Shown one piece after another: positions 12,822-22,419 of a DNA stretch of 64,000 nt (positions within the stretch are counted from its first letter, which is position 1; every line of letters starts with the position of its first letter). Below the pieces are notes generated by a model. It had not been told where the DNA came from and ran no database searches. It saw only the letters and a list, made by a program, of their open reading frames with translations. Location: positions 62,001 to 126,000 of the forward strand of contig JAHEWK010000005.1 of the NCBI GenBank assembly GCA_020740775.1, written 5' to 3'. This DNA comes from Ilyonectria destructans. Its lineage: Eukaryota; Ascomycota; Sordariomycetes; Hypocreales; Nectriaceae. A program made the position numbers and the translations under genes.

Positions 12822-13487
12822 ATCAGATGGCTCTAAGAAAGTTATTCTTAGATTCTGGAAACGTGTTTTTCTGTCAGTGTGGAAAATACAATATGTTTGT
12901 AAATATCTAAGTTAGCAGTCAAGGCTTGTTCAATTATCCACCCCATTCAAATCTCTTGGAAGGATTTCTCGATGGGGCGTATTGCCGACTACATGACATC
13001 AAGCCCATGAGTTTTCCCTTTGGGGGTTATTACGAGGAGCAGAAGTCAGGAAAGTGTATTGATTCGGAAGATGAAGCCCAGTAGATGTTGCTAGCTAAGA
13101 CCGATCACCCATGAACATGTCCCCTGTCTTGTATCGTATGCTGTGCCTCATCATTAGAACCGAGGTCTTTCGAAATGGAAAACGCCGACTTGCCAAAATT
13201 GAAAACAGTGCAGTCTACTTGCAGAAAGCCCGAGGAAGTCTACGTGGTAACTGACTTGCAACTCACCTGCTAGCCTCGGTAGGCCAAGAGGCCATGGACC
13301 GCCTCGGGCATAAAATACTTCAAAATATATATCAAGACTTACGACTTACGTATATAGTCGTGAGTCAACCTGGAGTGAGTAACACGGTATTCTGCGCTTA
13401 TAGTTGGCAGCTTCAATTCGACGCGCATTTCCTTGGATTCAAAGACCAAGACTTGGTCCACAGTTTATTATTCTCCAACCATACAAG
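12822..13487. promoter_or_regulatory. Promoter with four CCTCGG sites upstream of cytochrome b5-ACAD
   Basis: CCGAGG occurs at 13160 and 13230, and CCTCGG at 13274 and 13302: four copies within 148 bp ending about 180 bp before the start codon. The upstream part is the SDR 3' flank. No gene is supported in this stretch. Confidence 0.6.
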
Positions 13488-15084
13488 ATGTCGACATCGA
13501 CCATCACCAGGGACGAGGTTGCTGGGCACAACACAGCAGAGGATCTTTGGTGTATCATCGATCACAAGGTATTTCTCGAATATTGGCTCTTATTAATGTA
13601 GCTATTGACGATGTGCAATATTCCAGATCTATGATCTCACCGATTTCGCCGACGCTCATCCCGGTGGCAATGTGGTCCTCGAACAAGTGGCCGGCCAAGA
13701 TGCGACAACCGCGTTTTACAACCTGCACCGTCATGAAGTCCTGGTCAAGTATGCACATCTCTGCATCGGCACCATCAAGAATGAAACACCAGAAGTTCTG
13801 AGTCTCGAAGCCGGGAGTCTCAGTCCCGTCCCGTACGCCGAACCTCTATGGCTTCGTCCGGAATTCAGCAGCCCATACTACAAGGAGAGTCACCGCTATT
13901 TACAACAAGCCATGAGAAAATTCGTCGACGAATACGTGACACCAGAAGCCCAGACGAAGGAGAAGGACGGCACGTATATCAGTGAAGAGCTCGTACAAAG
14001 AATGGCAAAGGAAAACATACACGCAATGCGTCTTGGCCCAGGCGAACACCTCCACGGCCGCATCCTCCTGGGTGGAGTTGTCGAGGGGAAAGACTTTGAT
14101 TTTTTCTCTGAGCTAGTCGTGTCTCAAGAACTGTCTAGGATCGGCGCCCGAGGCTTTGCAGACGGCATGCTGGGAGGCCTTGTTATTGGTCTTCCAGCCG
14201 TGGTGCACTGGCTTCCTCGTGGAAATCTCAGAACAAGCATCATTGACGAAGTTTTAGCGGGGAAGAAAAAGATATGCCTTGCAATCAGCGAGGCTTTTGC
14301 CGGCAGTGACGTGGCTGGAATTCAGACCACTGCTACGAAGAGTCTAGACGGCAAACACTACATTGTATCGGGCACCAAGAAGTGGATTACAAACGGCACG
14401 TTTGCCAATTACTTCATCACCGGATGCAAGACCGACAAGGGGTTCTCTGTGCTTCTCATCCCGAGGGGCGAAGGAGTTACGACGAAAGCCATCAAAACTT
14501 CCTACTCGACCACAGCGGGCACTGCCTATGTGCAATTCGACAAGGTCATGGTTCCCATTGATCATCTCTTGGGCGAAGAGCACAAGGGATTTACCGTCAT
14601 CATGAGCAGCTTCAACCACGAACGCTTTGCAATGATCTGCGGGTCTATCCGTATTACCCGTACAATCGTCGAGGAGTGCCTCAAGTGGTGCAATCAGCGA
14701 ATGGTATTCAAGGGTAGACTGATTGATCAACCTGTGATTCGGGGAAAGCTCGCCAAGATGATCGCGGGCGTTGAGGCCGGGCAAGCTTGGCTAGAGCAGA
14801 TCACCGAGCAGATGGTCAAGATGTCGTACAAGGAACAGGCGGCACATCTCGGCGGTCCCATAGCACTGCTTAAGAGCTTCACTACTCGAGTGGCTCACGA
14901 GGTCGCTGACGAAGCAGTCAATGTTTTTGGTGGCCGAGGTTTGACGCAGAGTGGGATGGGGAGGCTGGTTGAGAACTTCCAGCGGACGCACAAGTTTGAT
15001 GCAATCTTGGGGGGTGCCGAGGAGATCTTGTCCGACTTAGCAGTCAGGCAAGCGATGAAGAAGTTTCCAAAGAGCATGTTATGA
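13488..15084 (+). CDS. Cytochrome b5-acyl-CoA dehydrogenase fusion
   Basis: Two exons (13488-13568, 13627-15084) encode 512 residues. Residues about 1-75 are a cytochrome b5 domain with HPGG (His about 38) and a second candidate haem ligand in HRHEV (about 61-63). The rest is an acyl-CoA dehydrogenase with the flavin-site pattern LAISEAFAGSDVAGI and the C-terminal helices FGGRGLTQSGMGR. The usual C-terminal catalytic YEG(T) of many ACADs reads ILGGAEEI here, so the catalytic base must sit elsewhere, as it does in isovaleryl- and long-chain-type enzymes, or activity is altered. Such fusions occur widely in fungi and are thought to pass electrons through the haem domain; the acceptor is unknown. 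The four-site CCTCGG promoter ties it to the lipid block. Confidence 0.92.
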
Positions 15085-15702
15085 GGTCAGTAATATCACA
15101 AGAGAGTACAGCCTAGAAGGGTTGACAACAAGGTCGAGCCTCGGAAGCGCGGATGATCTGGAAACGCAAGGGACAGCCCACAAGGATTACAAATATTAGC
15201 TCGTGTACAGTATATCGCAGGTCAGAATAGCGAATCCTAAGAGGCTCTCGAACGTTGCAGAATAACCTTATTCATCAGTTCTGGTAGATCAATACTTCAT
15301 AATTTGCCACGATTTGCAAGTCAAGGTACCCTACTTCAGGGCATATCAGCACCATTTCTTATGTATTTCTACAAAACTGGGGCAAGTCTCAAGCTAATAT
15401 TTGTCATCGTTGAGGGCTGTACCCATGCTTACAAGGTATGGATGCCTGTAAATTAGATGAGAGGTGCCATTATGACAAAAACAGCCTCGGCTATACCGTC
15501 ACAATTTTTAACTAATTAGTGGGGCAAGCTACATGAGTTTAAGAATTTCGCCTCGGCACGCCAATCGATTTTTCACCAATGCGCAGATATAAGAGGTCTG
15601 GAAGAGTGCCGCGACAAGCAACTTCACACCTTTTTCACGCTCGTATGAATAAATCCAATATAAATATAACGGCATAAAAGGAAGAATGGAACACCGCCTG
15701 TC
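15085..15702. promoter_or_regulatory. Intergenic region with CCTCGG sites upstream of the DUF829 relic
   Basis: CCTCGG occurs at 15139, 15485 and 15551. The last two lie 150-220 bp upstream of the decayed DUF829 gene, so the relic retains a lipid-type promoter. No coding sequence is evident. Confidence 0.5.
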
Positions 15703-16601
15703 ATGGTAGCACAAGCCGACACAATTCCACAATGGTGGAATTCAAAGAATGCGCACCACCTGCTTCCAGCAACGACCAAACGAGACCCTGCCGCGACGAG
15801 CGTTGCGTCTCGCACTGATGCCCCTCGGCTCATCCTCTTGTGTACATGGACAGATGCAGCACCCAGGCATATTGAGGAGTATATTTCAGGATACCGGCTC
15901 TTGTATCCCTCTCCGATTCTACTCACCAGGACTTCTTCAGCGGATTTCTTTACTCCCGAGAAAGTCCTCATGCAAAAGGTTAGACTGCCGTCTCGCATCA
16001 TCTTCCAGGTGCTCGAAGCCACGGATGATTAAACATAACCAACCGTAGGGCTCCTTGCGCATGCACTCTCAAACGGAGGAAGCTCGCACCTGACGATTTT
16101 GGCCCGGCGATACCATGAGCACGCTTGTCAGCCTCTGCCGGTGGATGCCATCATACTCGAGAGTACACCAACGAGGCCAACCTTGACGTCGCTCATGGCG
16201 AACTTGAGCTGGTCGCTCCCAAGATTGGTCTTGGTGCGCCAAGCGATGAAGGCGGCTATTGCTGTGGCAATCTTTCTTGTCTACCTCGTTCCCCGATGGC
16301 TTGGGATGCCAGTCCTGGCGGACAGAACGTACCATGCATAATCTGTACTCCAGTAAAATCGAGTCGGAGGATGCTCGAGACATGGCGTGGATAAAAAAAG
16401 GTGCAATGAGAACCTACATCTACAGTGACACTGATGTACTATGTCGTGCCGAGGATATCAAGTCACATTTCAGGGCGGCCCAAAGTCAAGGGTTACGGGG
16501 TCAGAAGTGACCCTTGGCACGGCAGTGGACATGTCGCGCACATGAAGATGGATCCTGACCGGTATTGGAGAGTCGTGGAGGAAACTTGGAACGACAACTA
16601 A
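15703..16601 (+). pseudogene. Decayed DUF829 (TMEM53-like) alpha/beta hydrolase
   Basis: Recognisable family blocks appear in order but in shifting frames: LILLCTWTDAAPRHIEEYI near 15830, ALSNGGSSHLTILARRYHEH near 16055 (the SNGG nucleophile-elbow region), RTYIYSDTDVLCRAEDI near 16410, and SGHVAHMKMDPDRYW near 16530. Two in-frame stops (16030 and 16036) separate the first two blocks in one frame, and I could not find an in-phase GT-AG pair that removes them. Net single-base shifts near 16335 and 16480 are also needed, the latter within SQG/GYGVRS where the run of G appears one base too long. Assembly error or an unrecognised intron could explain one lesion but hardly all. The family is widespread in fungi with unknown substrates. 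Confidence 0.6.
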
Positions 16602-16979
16602 ATTGGCCGACATTGACCTGACCAGCAGTCACTTTTGAGCTATGTTTGAAGGCCGAATATCATTGGGTTACGAGGCAGAAGAGTGTAGCAGGAGTGGCCT
16701 GTAGATAGAGAGGGGGGCCATTTCTTTGCCTTTCTCGATGATGTTTCAATCCCGCGGAGCTAGAGATGCCGATGAAGTGACTTGTAAAGAGAACCCATTT
16801 CTTGTGCAACTCAAAAAGGTAATACACGCCGCGGGGAAGGAGGAAGCAGAAAGGCTTTCAAACCGTAGTTATCCCCTTGTTGCCTCCACTTTGCCAAGGC
16901 GCCCACTAGCATCCTTGTCCACCTTGACTAGCCACCCACATCTGGAACATTTTGCAATTCCTTGTCTCTTTGCCACTCT
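16602..16979. other. Short intergenic spacer
   Basis: This is the convergent spacer between the DUF829 relic and the nitronate monooxygenase. I see no supported gene, repeat or regulatory motif. Confidence 0.4.
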
Positions 16980-18143
16980 CTAGAGCCTAGAATCGGAAAC
17001 AATCATGCTCAGCTTATCTTTGAGTGTCGTCTCAGCTTCCCGGACGATTCGGCCAAGCAGTACATCGCAAGTAGGTATGTCTTGAATCATGCCGATGACT
17101 TGGCCAGCCGTCCAGACCTTGCATCAGTTAGTCAAGTTCCAAAAGATAGCACTCAATAGTAAGACTAGATCATACCCCGTCTTCAGTGTCACCAGTGACA
17201 AATACCTGTCGCCCCCTCTTTCCGCTCACGTAAGGCGCGATCTCCTCGAATTTGCCCGTCGTGCTCTCCGTTTCGATCTTCAGAGCAGCATCGCTCGTTG
17301 CATTTCGAAACAGGCGCGTCGTATTCCTCCATCTACGCATGACCAGGGTCGTATCAGACTCCTGGGCGTTGACGATTGCCTGTTTAACATTTTCGTGAAC
17401 GGGAGCTTCAACCGTCGCCAAGAATCTTGTGCCCATGTTGATGCCAGAAGCTCCTAGACACAAGGCCGCAGCTAGCCCTTGGCCATCTGCAAAGCCGCCT
17501 GACGCGATGAACGGAACCGGGAGCTGCTGGCGGGCCCTCGAGAGGAGAATGAAGTTGGTCAGGTCAGATTCGCCCACATGCCTAGTTTCCAATGAGACAC
17601 CGAGCATACGGCACCAGATGGAGGGCTGTACTCACCCACCGCACTCGAAGCCATCAATGGAGAGAAAGTCAGCACCCAATCTGATAGCGCTTTCAGCATG
17701 TCTGATCGTTGTACATTTGTGGAGCACAGTGACTCCTGCATTCTTGAGTGCCTTGATGACCGGCCCAGGGTTATCACCGGCCGTTTCAACAGCAGTGATG
17801 CCCTCCTCGATGATGACTTTGGTGTATGCCCCATAATCGGGAGGCGCAAGAGCTGGCAGCAAGGTGAGGTTGACGGCGAAAGGGTTCTTTGTTAGTTGTC
17901 TGCATTTCCGGATCTCCTGGCGGAGCTCTTCAGGTTCAAAGATGAGCGCCGTGATCATTCCTAAGCCTCCGGCATTGCTGACGGCTGCTGCCAAGCCAGC
18001 GTAGCCAACATACATCAGGCCACCCTGAACAACGGGCACTGCTCCCATAAACGACGAGGTCAATACTGAGTCAAGGTCGAGCCAGCGGGTGTAGACTCAC
18101 CCTTGATGCCAAGACGGCGGGTCAACTCGGTGGAGAAGGGCAT
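16980..18143 (-). CDS. Nitronate monooxygenase-like FMN enzyme
   Basis: Four exons (18143-18101, 18041-17636, 17581-17176, 17117-16980) total 993 nt, giving 330 residues. The start MPFSTELTRRLGIK splices to AVPVVQGGLMYVG, the family N-terminus. GLGMITALIF, the FECGG/HVGESD junction, PFIASGGFADGQGLAAAL and GINMGTRFLAT match the FMN-phosphate loops of nitronate monooxygenase / 2-nitropropane dioxygenase TIM barrels; the GGHVGE-like loop contains the catalytic His. The family oxidises alkyl nitronates such as propionate-3-nitronate to semialdehydes, and relatives act as enoyl reductases. It is divergent from an SDR across a 499-bp promoter carrying three CCTCGG hexamers. Its link to the lipid genes is by context only. 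Confidence 0.88.
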
Positions 18144-18642
18144 TATCCCTCGTATTTCAGAGGCGGAAAATGTTTCGAGATTAGGATGTCGAGCCTTAGT
18201 TTAGACGAGATTAAAAGATTGATGGACTTTGGAACGTTCCTTTCGATCGAAGCGTAGAGCCCAGGAGCCGTTAGTTATGTGTTTGTAACCGGCTCATTCA
18301 TGACGAATCTTGTAGCCGTGCCGCGGCTTAGGGACGCAACATCTCCACACATGCCTTGGTAGGCCATCCTTTTCGCCGAGGCGAAATTATTGGATTCGGA
18401 AAGCCCCTCGGTGATTGAGTCCTTCGGACTTTTGCACCTGTGTGTAATAGCACAAGAAACTTCCTTACCCATTTGTTCCAAATGGCGTAGCCGTGCCCAG
18501 TTGAGCGCCCGATGAGCACGTCATGTTAAGCCAACCTCGGCTTGTCCCCCTACAAGGATATATAGATTAAACACCCTAACGCCTTAGAGCAATATCTCCA
18601 GTCTCCTCTCCAGCTTTCTTCCCTTTCTCTCCAACCATCGTC
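18144..18642. promoter_or_regulatory. Bidirectional promoter with three CCTCGG sites
   Basis: CCGAGG at 18376 and CCTCGG at 18406 and 18535 lie between the nitronate monooxygenase and the plus-strand SDR. The arrangement mirrors the acyl-CoA synthetase/SDR promoter. The last site is about 100 bp from the SDR start. Confidence 0.55.
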
Positions 18643-19431
18643 ATGGCCCTTAATCCAGATCGGAAACCAGTCTTGGCCGTCGTGGGAGTCGGCCCCGGAA
18701 TTGGCGACGCCGTCTCTCGCCACTTCGCAGCCCAGGGCTTCGCCGTCGCCTTGATTGCTCGCACAGAAGACAAGCTCCGACGCATCCGGGACTCCATCAT
18801 CGAAACCTACGGGCCCGGATGCGCCCGATACTACACGACAGATGTCCGTAGCGAAGAGAATGTAATCCAGACATTCACATCTATCAAGCATGAACTTGGT
18901 CCAGTCCACATTCTTGTCTATAATGCGGGTTCGAGACGAATTCGCCCTCGCACTATTCTCGAAACATCGACGGAAGAGTTTGAAAGCTTCACAAGGATCA
19001 ACATGTTTGGTGCCTTCTTTGTCGCCAAGTGCGTGTTGCCCGATATGCTTGCCGCTAAAGCCGGCACAATTATCTTCACGGGCGCCACAGGCTCCGTACG
19101 GGGCAGTACTGGGTTGAGCTCTTTCTCGCCAGGCAAGTTTGGGTTGCGCGCCTTGTCGCAGATCATCGCTCGCGAGTTTCAGAGTAAAGGTATTCATGCG
19201 GCTCATGTCATCGTCGATGGCCCGGTGCAAAGCGATGTCATTGGAGGGTATGTTCGGAAACGTTGGGAGAGAGAAGGTGAATCCGAAAAGCTAAAGGAAA
19301 TGGATCGGTATTTGATGCAGCCGCAGGACATTGCCGAGTTATACTGGTTTTTACACACGCAGCCGAGGAGTACATGGACACAGGAATTGGATGTGCGGGC
19401 GGAGATGGAGCCAATGTTTTCAAAGCTCTAG
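18643..19431 (+). CDS. Atypical SDR lacking the catalytic Tyr (SDR_c10-like)
   Basis: A single exon encodes 262 residues starting MALNPDRKPVLAVVGVGPGIG. The glycine motif is GVGPGIG, the NAG motif is present (VYNAGS), and Ser is kept in FTGATGSV. The position of the YxxxK dyad reads SFSPGKFGLRAL, so Phe replaces the catalytic Tyr while the Lys remains. This Phe substitution is a known property of the SDR_c10 group, which is predicted to bind nucleotide but use different chemistry or none. It is divergently transcribed from the nitronate monooxygenase and shares its CCTCGG-bearing promoter. The substrate is unknown. Confidence 0.88.
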   Translation: MALNPDRKPVLAVVGVGPGIGDAVSRHFAAQGFAVALIARTEDKLRRIRDSIIETYGPGCARYYTTDVRSEENVIQTFTSIKHELGPVHILVYNAGSRRIRPRTILETSTEEFESFTRINMFGAFFVAKCVLPDMLAAKAGTIIFTGATGSVRGSTGLSSFSPGKFGLRALSQIIAREFQSKGIHAAHVIVDGPVQSDVIGGYVRKRWEREGESEKLKEMDRYLMQPQDIAELYWFLHTQPRSTWTQELDVRAEMEPMFSKL

Positions 19432-19466
19432 CGTACGGATAATAGCAATTGATATTGCTTCTAAAC

Positions 19467-19605
19467 TCATCCATCAAACTGGTAGAATATCTGCAAGTTC
19501 CAGTATGACCTGAAGCCATCCAATCCATGTTCCGCACCCAGTCCACTCTGCTTGTGGCCTCCACACGGAGGGTTTGGCCGAAGTTCAAGGTGCGTATTAA
19601 GCCAA
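19467..19605 (-). pseudogene. C-terminal relic of an aldehyde dehydrogenase
   Basis: Read on the minus strand ending at a TGA at 19467, the sequence gives AWLNTHLELRPNPP, then CGGHKQSGLGAEHGLDGF and a terminal YQFDG. This is the conserved NTH...GGxKQSGxG segment that closes aldehyde dehydrogenases. Upstream, at about 19600, the frame breaks and no catalytic-Cys or nucleotide-binding segment remains. It lies only 36 bp downstream of the SDR_c10 gene. A complete aldehyde dehydrogenase probably once belonged to this block; that is inference. Confidence 0.6.
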
Positions 19606-19908
19606 GCACTTCAGCGACGGAAGTCTCATTGCAAAGCACCTCGGTTCGGAGATCGCAGGTTCCAGCGTTCGTTTTGCATACGATATTGAGTCTATAATTG
19701 AGCCGAGTGATTGGTTGCCGGCTTGATCTACATCGACGCATCGACGACTAGGCTTGGTGATTCGCTTAACACGGCCAAAGTTACATAACTGAGTAAGATT
19801 TATGACCTAGAGTATTTTATGAAGCCTCTTCTTATAGTGAACAGTTTAGCATTCAATAGAGTATCATCCAATCCACTGAAACTGTGTATTAAAATTGTGC
19901 TATTAGGC

Positions 19909-20955
19909 TTATCGATCAATATAGCGCCCATACACCTCTTTGAATGGAATGAGCCCCGTTGCGCTAAACCCTGTGAGAGTATCGTCGCCTTCAATCTCCC
20001 ACCCCTCTGTGGACAACACTTCCGCCAAGCCGGCCTTGAGCTCTCGCGTATCCTTATACTCTCCGGCCCAGCATTTTATAACCACCTGGCCAAGGTACTT
20101 GTTCTCAAGGCGAGGCCATTGACTCCTCGTTTTAATCAGATCCACAACCTCTGGTCCTATGTTGGAGCCTTCTCCAGGCCAGAAAGTCGTCATTAGTTGA
20201 TATATGAGAACACCATATGTAACAAGGTCCGTGTTAACTGTAGGTTCGATCTCGTCGCTGTTCAATCCATCTGGCTGAAGAGGATGGAAGGGAAAGAAAC
20301 CACAATAGTCACTGTGACGCCTTCTGTATGGACCATCGACAAACGTAGCCGAGGTAAAGCCCACAAACGACAAGGAGAGATCTGGTTTGGATAACCAGAA
20401 GTTGTTGATGTCGAAAAAGCCTAGGAGGAGATCTCGGGAATGACAAAAAGACAGGGCTGTCAGGGCATGCAAACTCCACTAGTAGATGAGGGGCAAGAAC
20501 TCCGGCCGAGGACGACAAGCTGTCGTATCCAGGGGAGGTGCGTAGACCAACTCGTGATGGTGGAGGAGGAGGAAAGCAAGCCCAGGGCCTGAGGGCTTCT
20601 CAAATAATGGCAGTTCAGTCCACTCATCACTTCCTTTGTAGCTTCTTGATGTTAGCGCTTTCCACCGGCCGAAGAAGCACTCTCCAACTTACCGAACTAT
20701 TCTTGGATGTGGCGCGCCGAGGATTTCGTACGCATGGGGCACCTTCCAACACCGCCGAGCATCGGTACTTTCTTTCCATGGGCAGTCATCGGTATCACTC
20801 CAATCATTCTGGTAACACGATGGAACCATAATGACTGAGTGATCCTCCACATTTCGCAGTTCAAAATGATTCGTCTCAAGGTGGGGATAGCCTGGTGTGT
20901 CAAATCGGATTGGGTTCGCGCGGGAATCCTCTGATCCGGATCCGGAATCTGACAT
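19909..20955 (-). pseudogene. Divergent protein-kinase-like gene interrupted by one in-frame TAG
   Basis: Exon 1 (20955-20693; MSDSGSGSEDS...) ends in HAYEILGAPHPRIVR and splices across 20692-20642 to YKGSDEWTELPLFEKPSGPG, the N-lobe hinge of fungal kinase-like proteins. The frame stays open to 19909 except for one TAG at 20481-20479, where relatives would be expected to have Gln before WSLHALTALSFCHSRDLLLG; a single C-to-T change would create it. The catalytic loop is degenerate: HRDxKxxN is replaced by CHSRDLLLGFFDINNFW and DFG by VGF. Even a repaired protein would be a pseudokinase. A non-consensus intron or readthrough cannot be excluded. Confidence 0.6.
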
Positions 20956-21091
20956 GGTTGTAAAGAAAGCCGCCGAGACTAATGTTCGAGCAGAACAAAC
21001 GTGCTAGGCTTACTGTGGGGGTTATTGGAGGAGGTAGATTGAGGTAAAGAACCAGCGAGGGCGGACCAACATAAATACTGTGTTAGATTGC

Positions 21092-21172
21092 GACTCTGTA
21101 TTACGAAACCTCGAATAGATTGATAAGCTGACCTTAGTCAGAAGGGGGTAAGAAACCCCCTTTTTGGCCGGC
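21092..21172. mobile_element. Solo end of a MITE related to the element at 44768
   Basis: The start (ACTCTGTATTACGAAACCTC) and the following AATAGATTGATA--CTGACCTT-GTCAGAA-GGGG...GGCCGG match the left end of the complete element at 44768-44966 in the same order. The opposite inverted terminus was not found nearby, so this is a truncated copy. Confidence 0.5.
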
Positions 21173-21175
21173 TAT

Positions 21176-22419
21176 GAAAATATCATTTCAGTAATATAAA
21201 CAGTGTACATAAAAGATAGATCTTGAGTTATAATAGATTAGTACTATTAGTGCTTTACTTTTTAATTTTCTAAATAATAGTATCTATATTATTACCATAC
21301 TAAGTTCTTAATTGAATTGGCAGTGTCAGAGCCAACACACCTTGCGTAGCGGCATAAGGGTCGGATTTGTTGGATTTACAATATACTTATCCAGATGAAT
21401 AGAGTAGATCAAGGGTTGGAATGTAGTGGTTCTATTAATTATATAACAATCGGTACACTACACTATACTATAAGTCTAGAGTAGGCTGATCCTGATTGGT
21501 TTATATAACAACGAATCAGATACATCAAGATTGAACAAGTCAGTCACGTCTGATAATGGTAGAGCAAATAATACTCAATGTAATCAAAATTAAGTATTGT
21601 TAATAGCTGAGGAGCTGCCCATACTAGATGTGTACTTCTCAGATGACTATATACTATATCTCTAGTGGTGGACCGTTGCCCTTCTGGCTCGATCCAGGGT
21701 AGGACCGTTGGGACCGATAGCCAGTCCTGTCGGTCTGTCTTTGGTATACGTGACTGAATGGGGATTCTGCCAGCCCTGGCTGCCTGGTTGCGTTTGGGTC
21801 ACGACATGGGCCGTGATAGTACAGTTCTTAAAGACATATTCGACTGTCTGCTTACCGTTCCCGCAGGGGCATCGCAGCACATTCTGTATTGTTATATCTA
21901 TCTCCTGATAAGGTGTGCTCTCAGTAGCAGTAATTGTTTCAGAATACTGTCTCCTTAGTTAGAGTTGCTCTATACGCAATAGAAAATAAATAAATAAAAG
22001 AGGCAAGTCTGTTTGTTCTTAATCCCAATATCCATACATACCATCTAATTACGCTAGGGTAGAATAGGTCTGCAGAGAGAGTATGGAAAGGTCAGCTGAG
22101 GAGCTATAATAGATTGTGAGTGTTGGAGGAGGGACTTTTTAGCTATCTAACTCGGAATAGAAGAGGTCGACTCGACCTAAAGCTCTTACCGTAGACACAA
22201 CAAGATTCTGGATAATTAGTCTTAGCTCAAGACAGCAGGATGATTACATGAATAAAGAAGGAAAGATTGGAGGCGACAGCTAAATGTAGTTTTAAAGAAG
22301 ACATATTCTAGCCGAATAAAAGCAGCAGCTTTAGTTCATAACAATTTACGCCGGCTTTCAGGCATTCAGTACCAGCTAGTCATTTATTAGCAAGGGAAGT
22401 ATCAAGTGTTGTAGCCGTG
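21176..22419. repeat. AT-rich, gene-free island containing retroelement debris
   Basis: The stretch is markedly AT-rich between about 21180 and 21660 and again near 21960-22330. Apart from the LINE-like fragment at 21662-21880 I see no coding sequence. Base composition suggests an old repeat block degraded by repeat-induced point mutation, which is inference. Confidence 0.5.
21662..21880 (-). mobile_element. LINE-type retrotransposon C-terminal fragment
   Basis: The minus-strand frame reads LRCPCGNGKQTVEYVFKNC, resembling the CxCG...QTVEHVLxxC knuckle near the end of ascomycete non-LTR retrotransposon polyproteins. No reverse-transcriptase catalytic block is visible nearby, so it is a short relic inside the AT-rich island. 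Confidence 0.4.
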
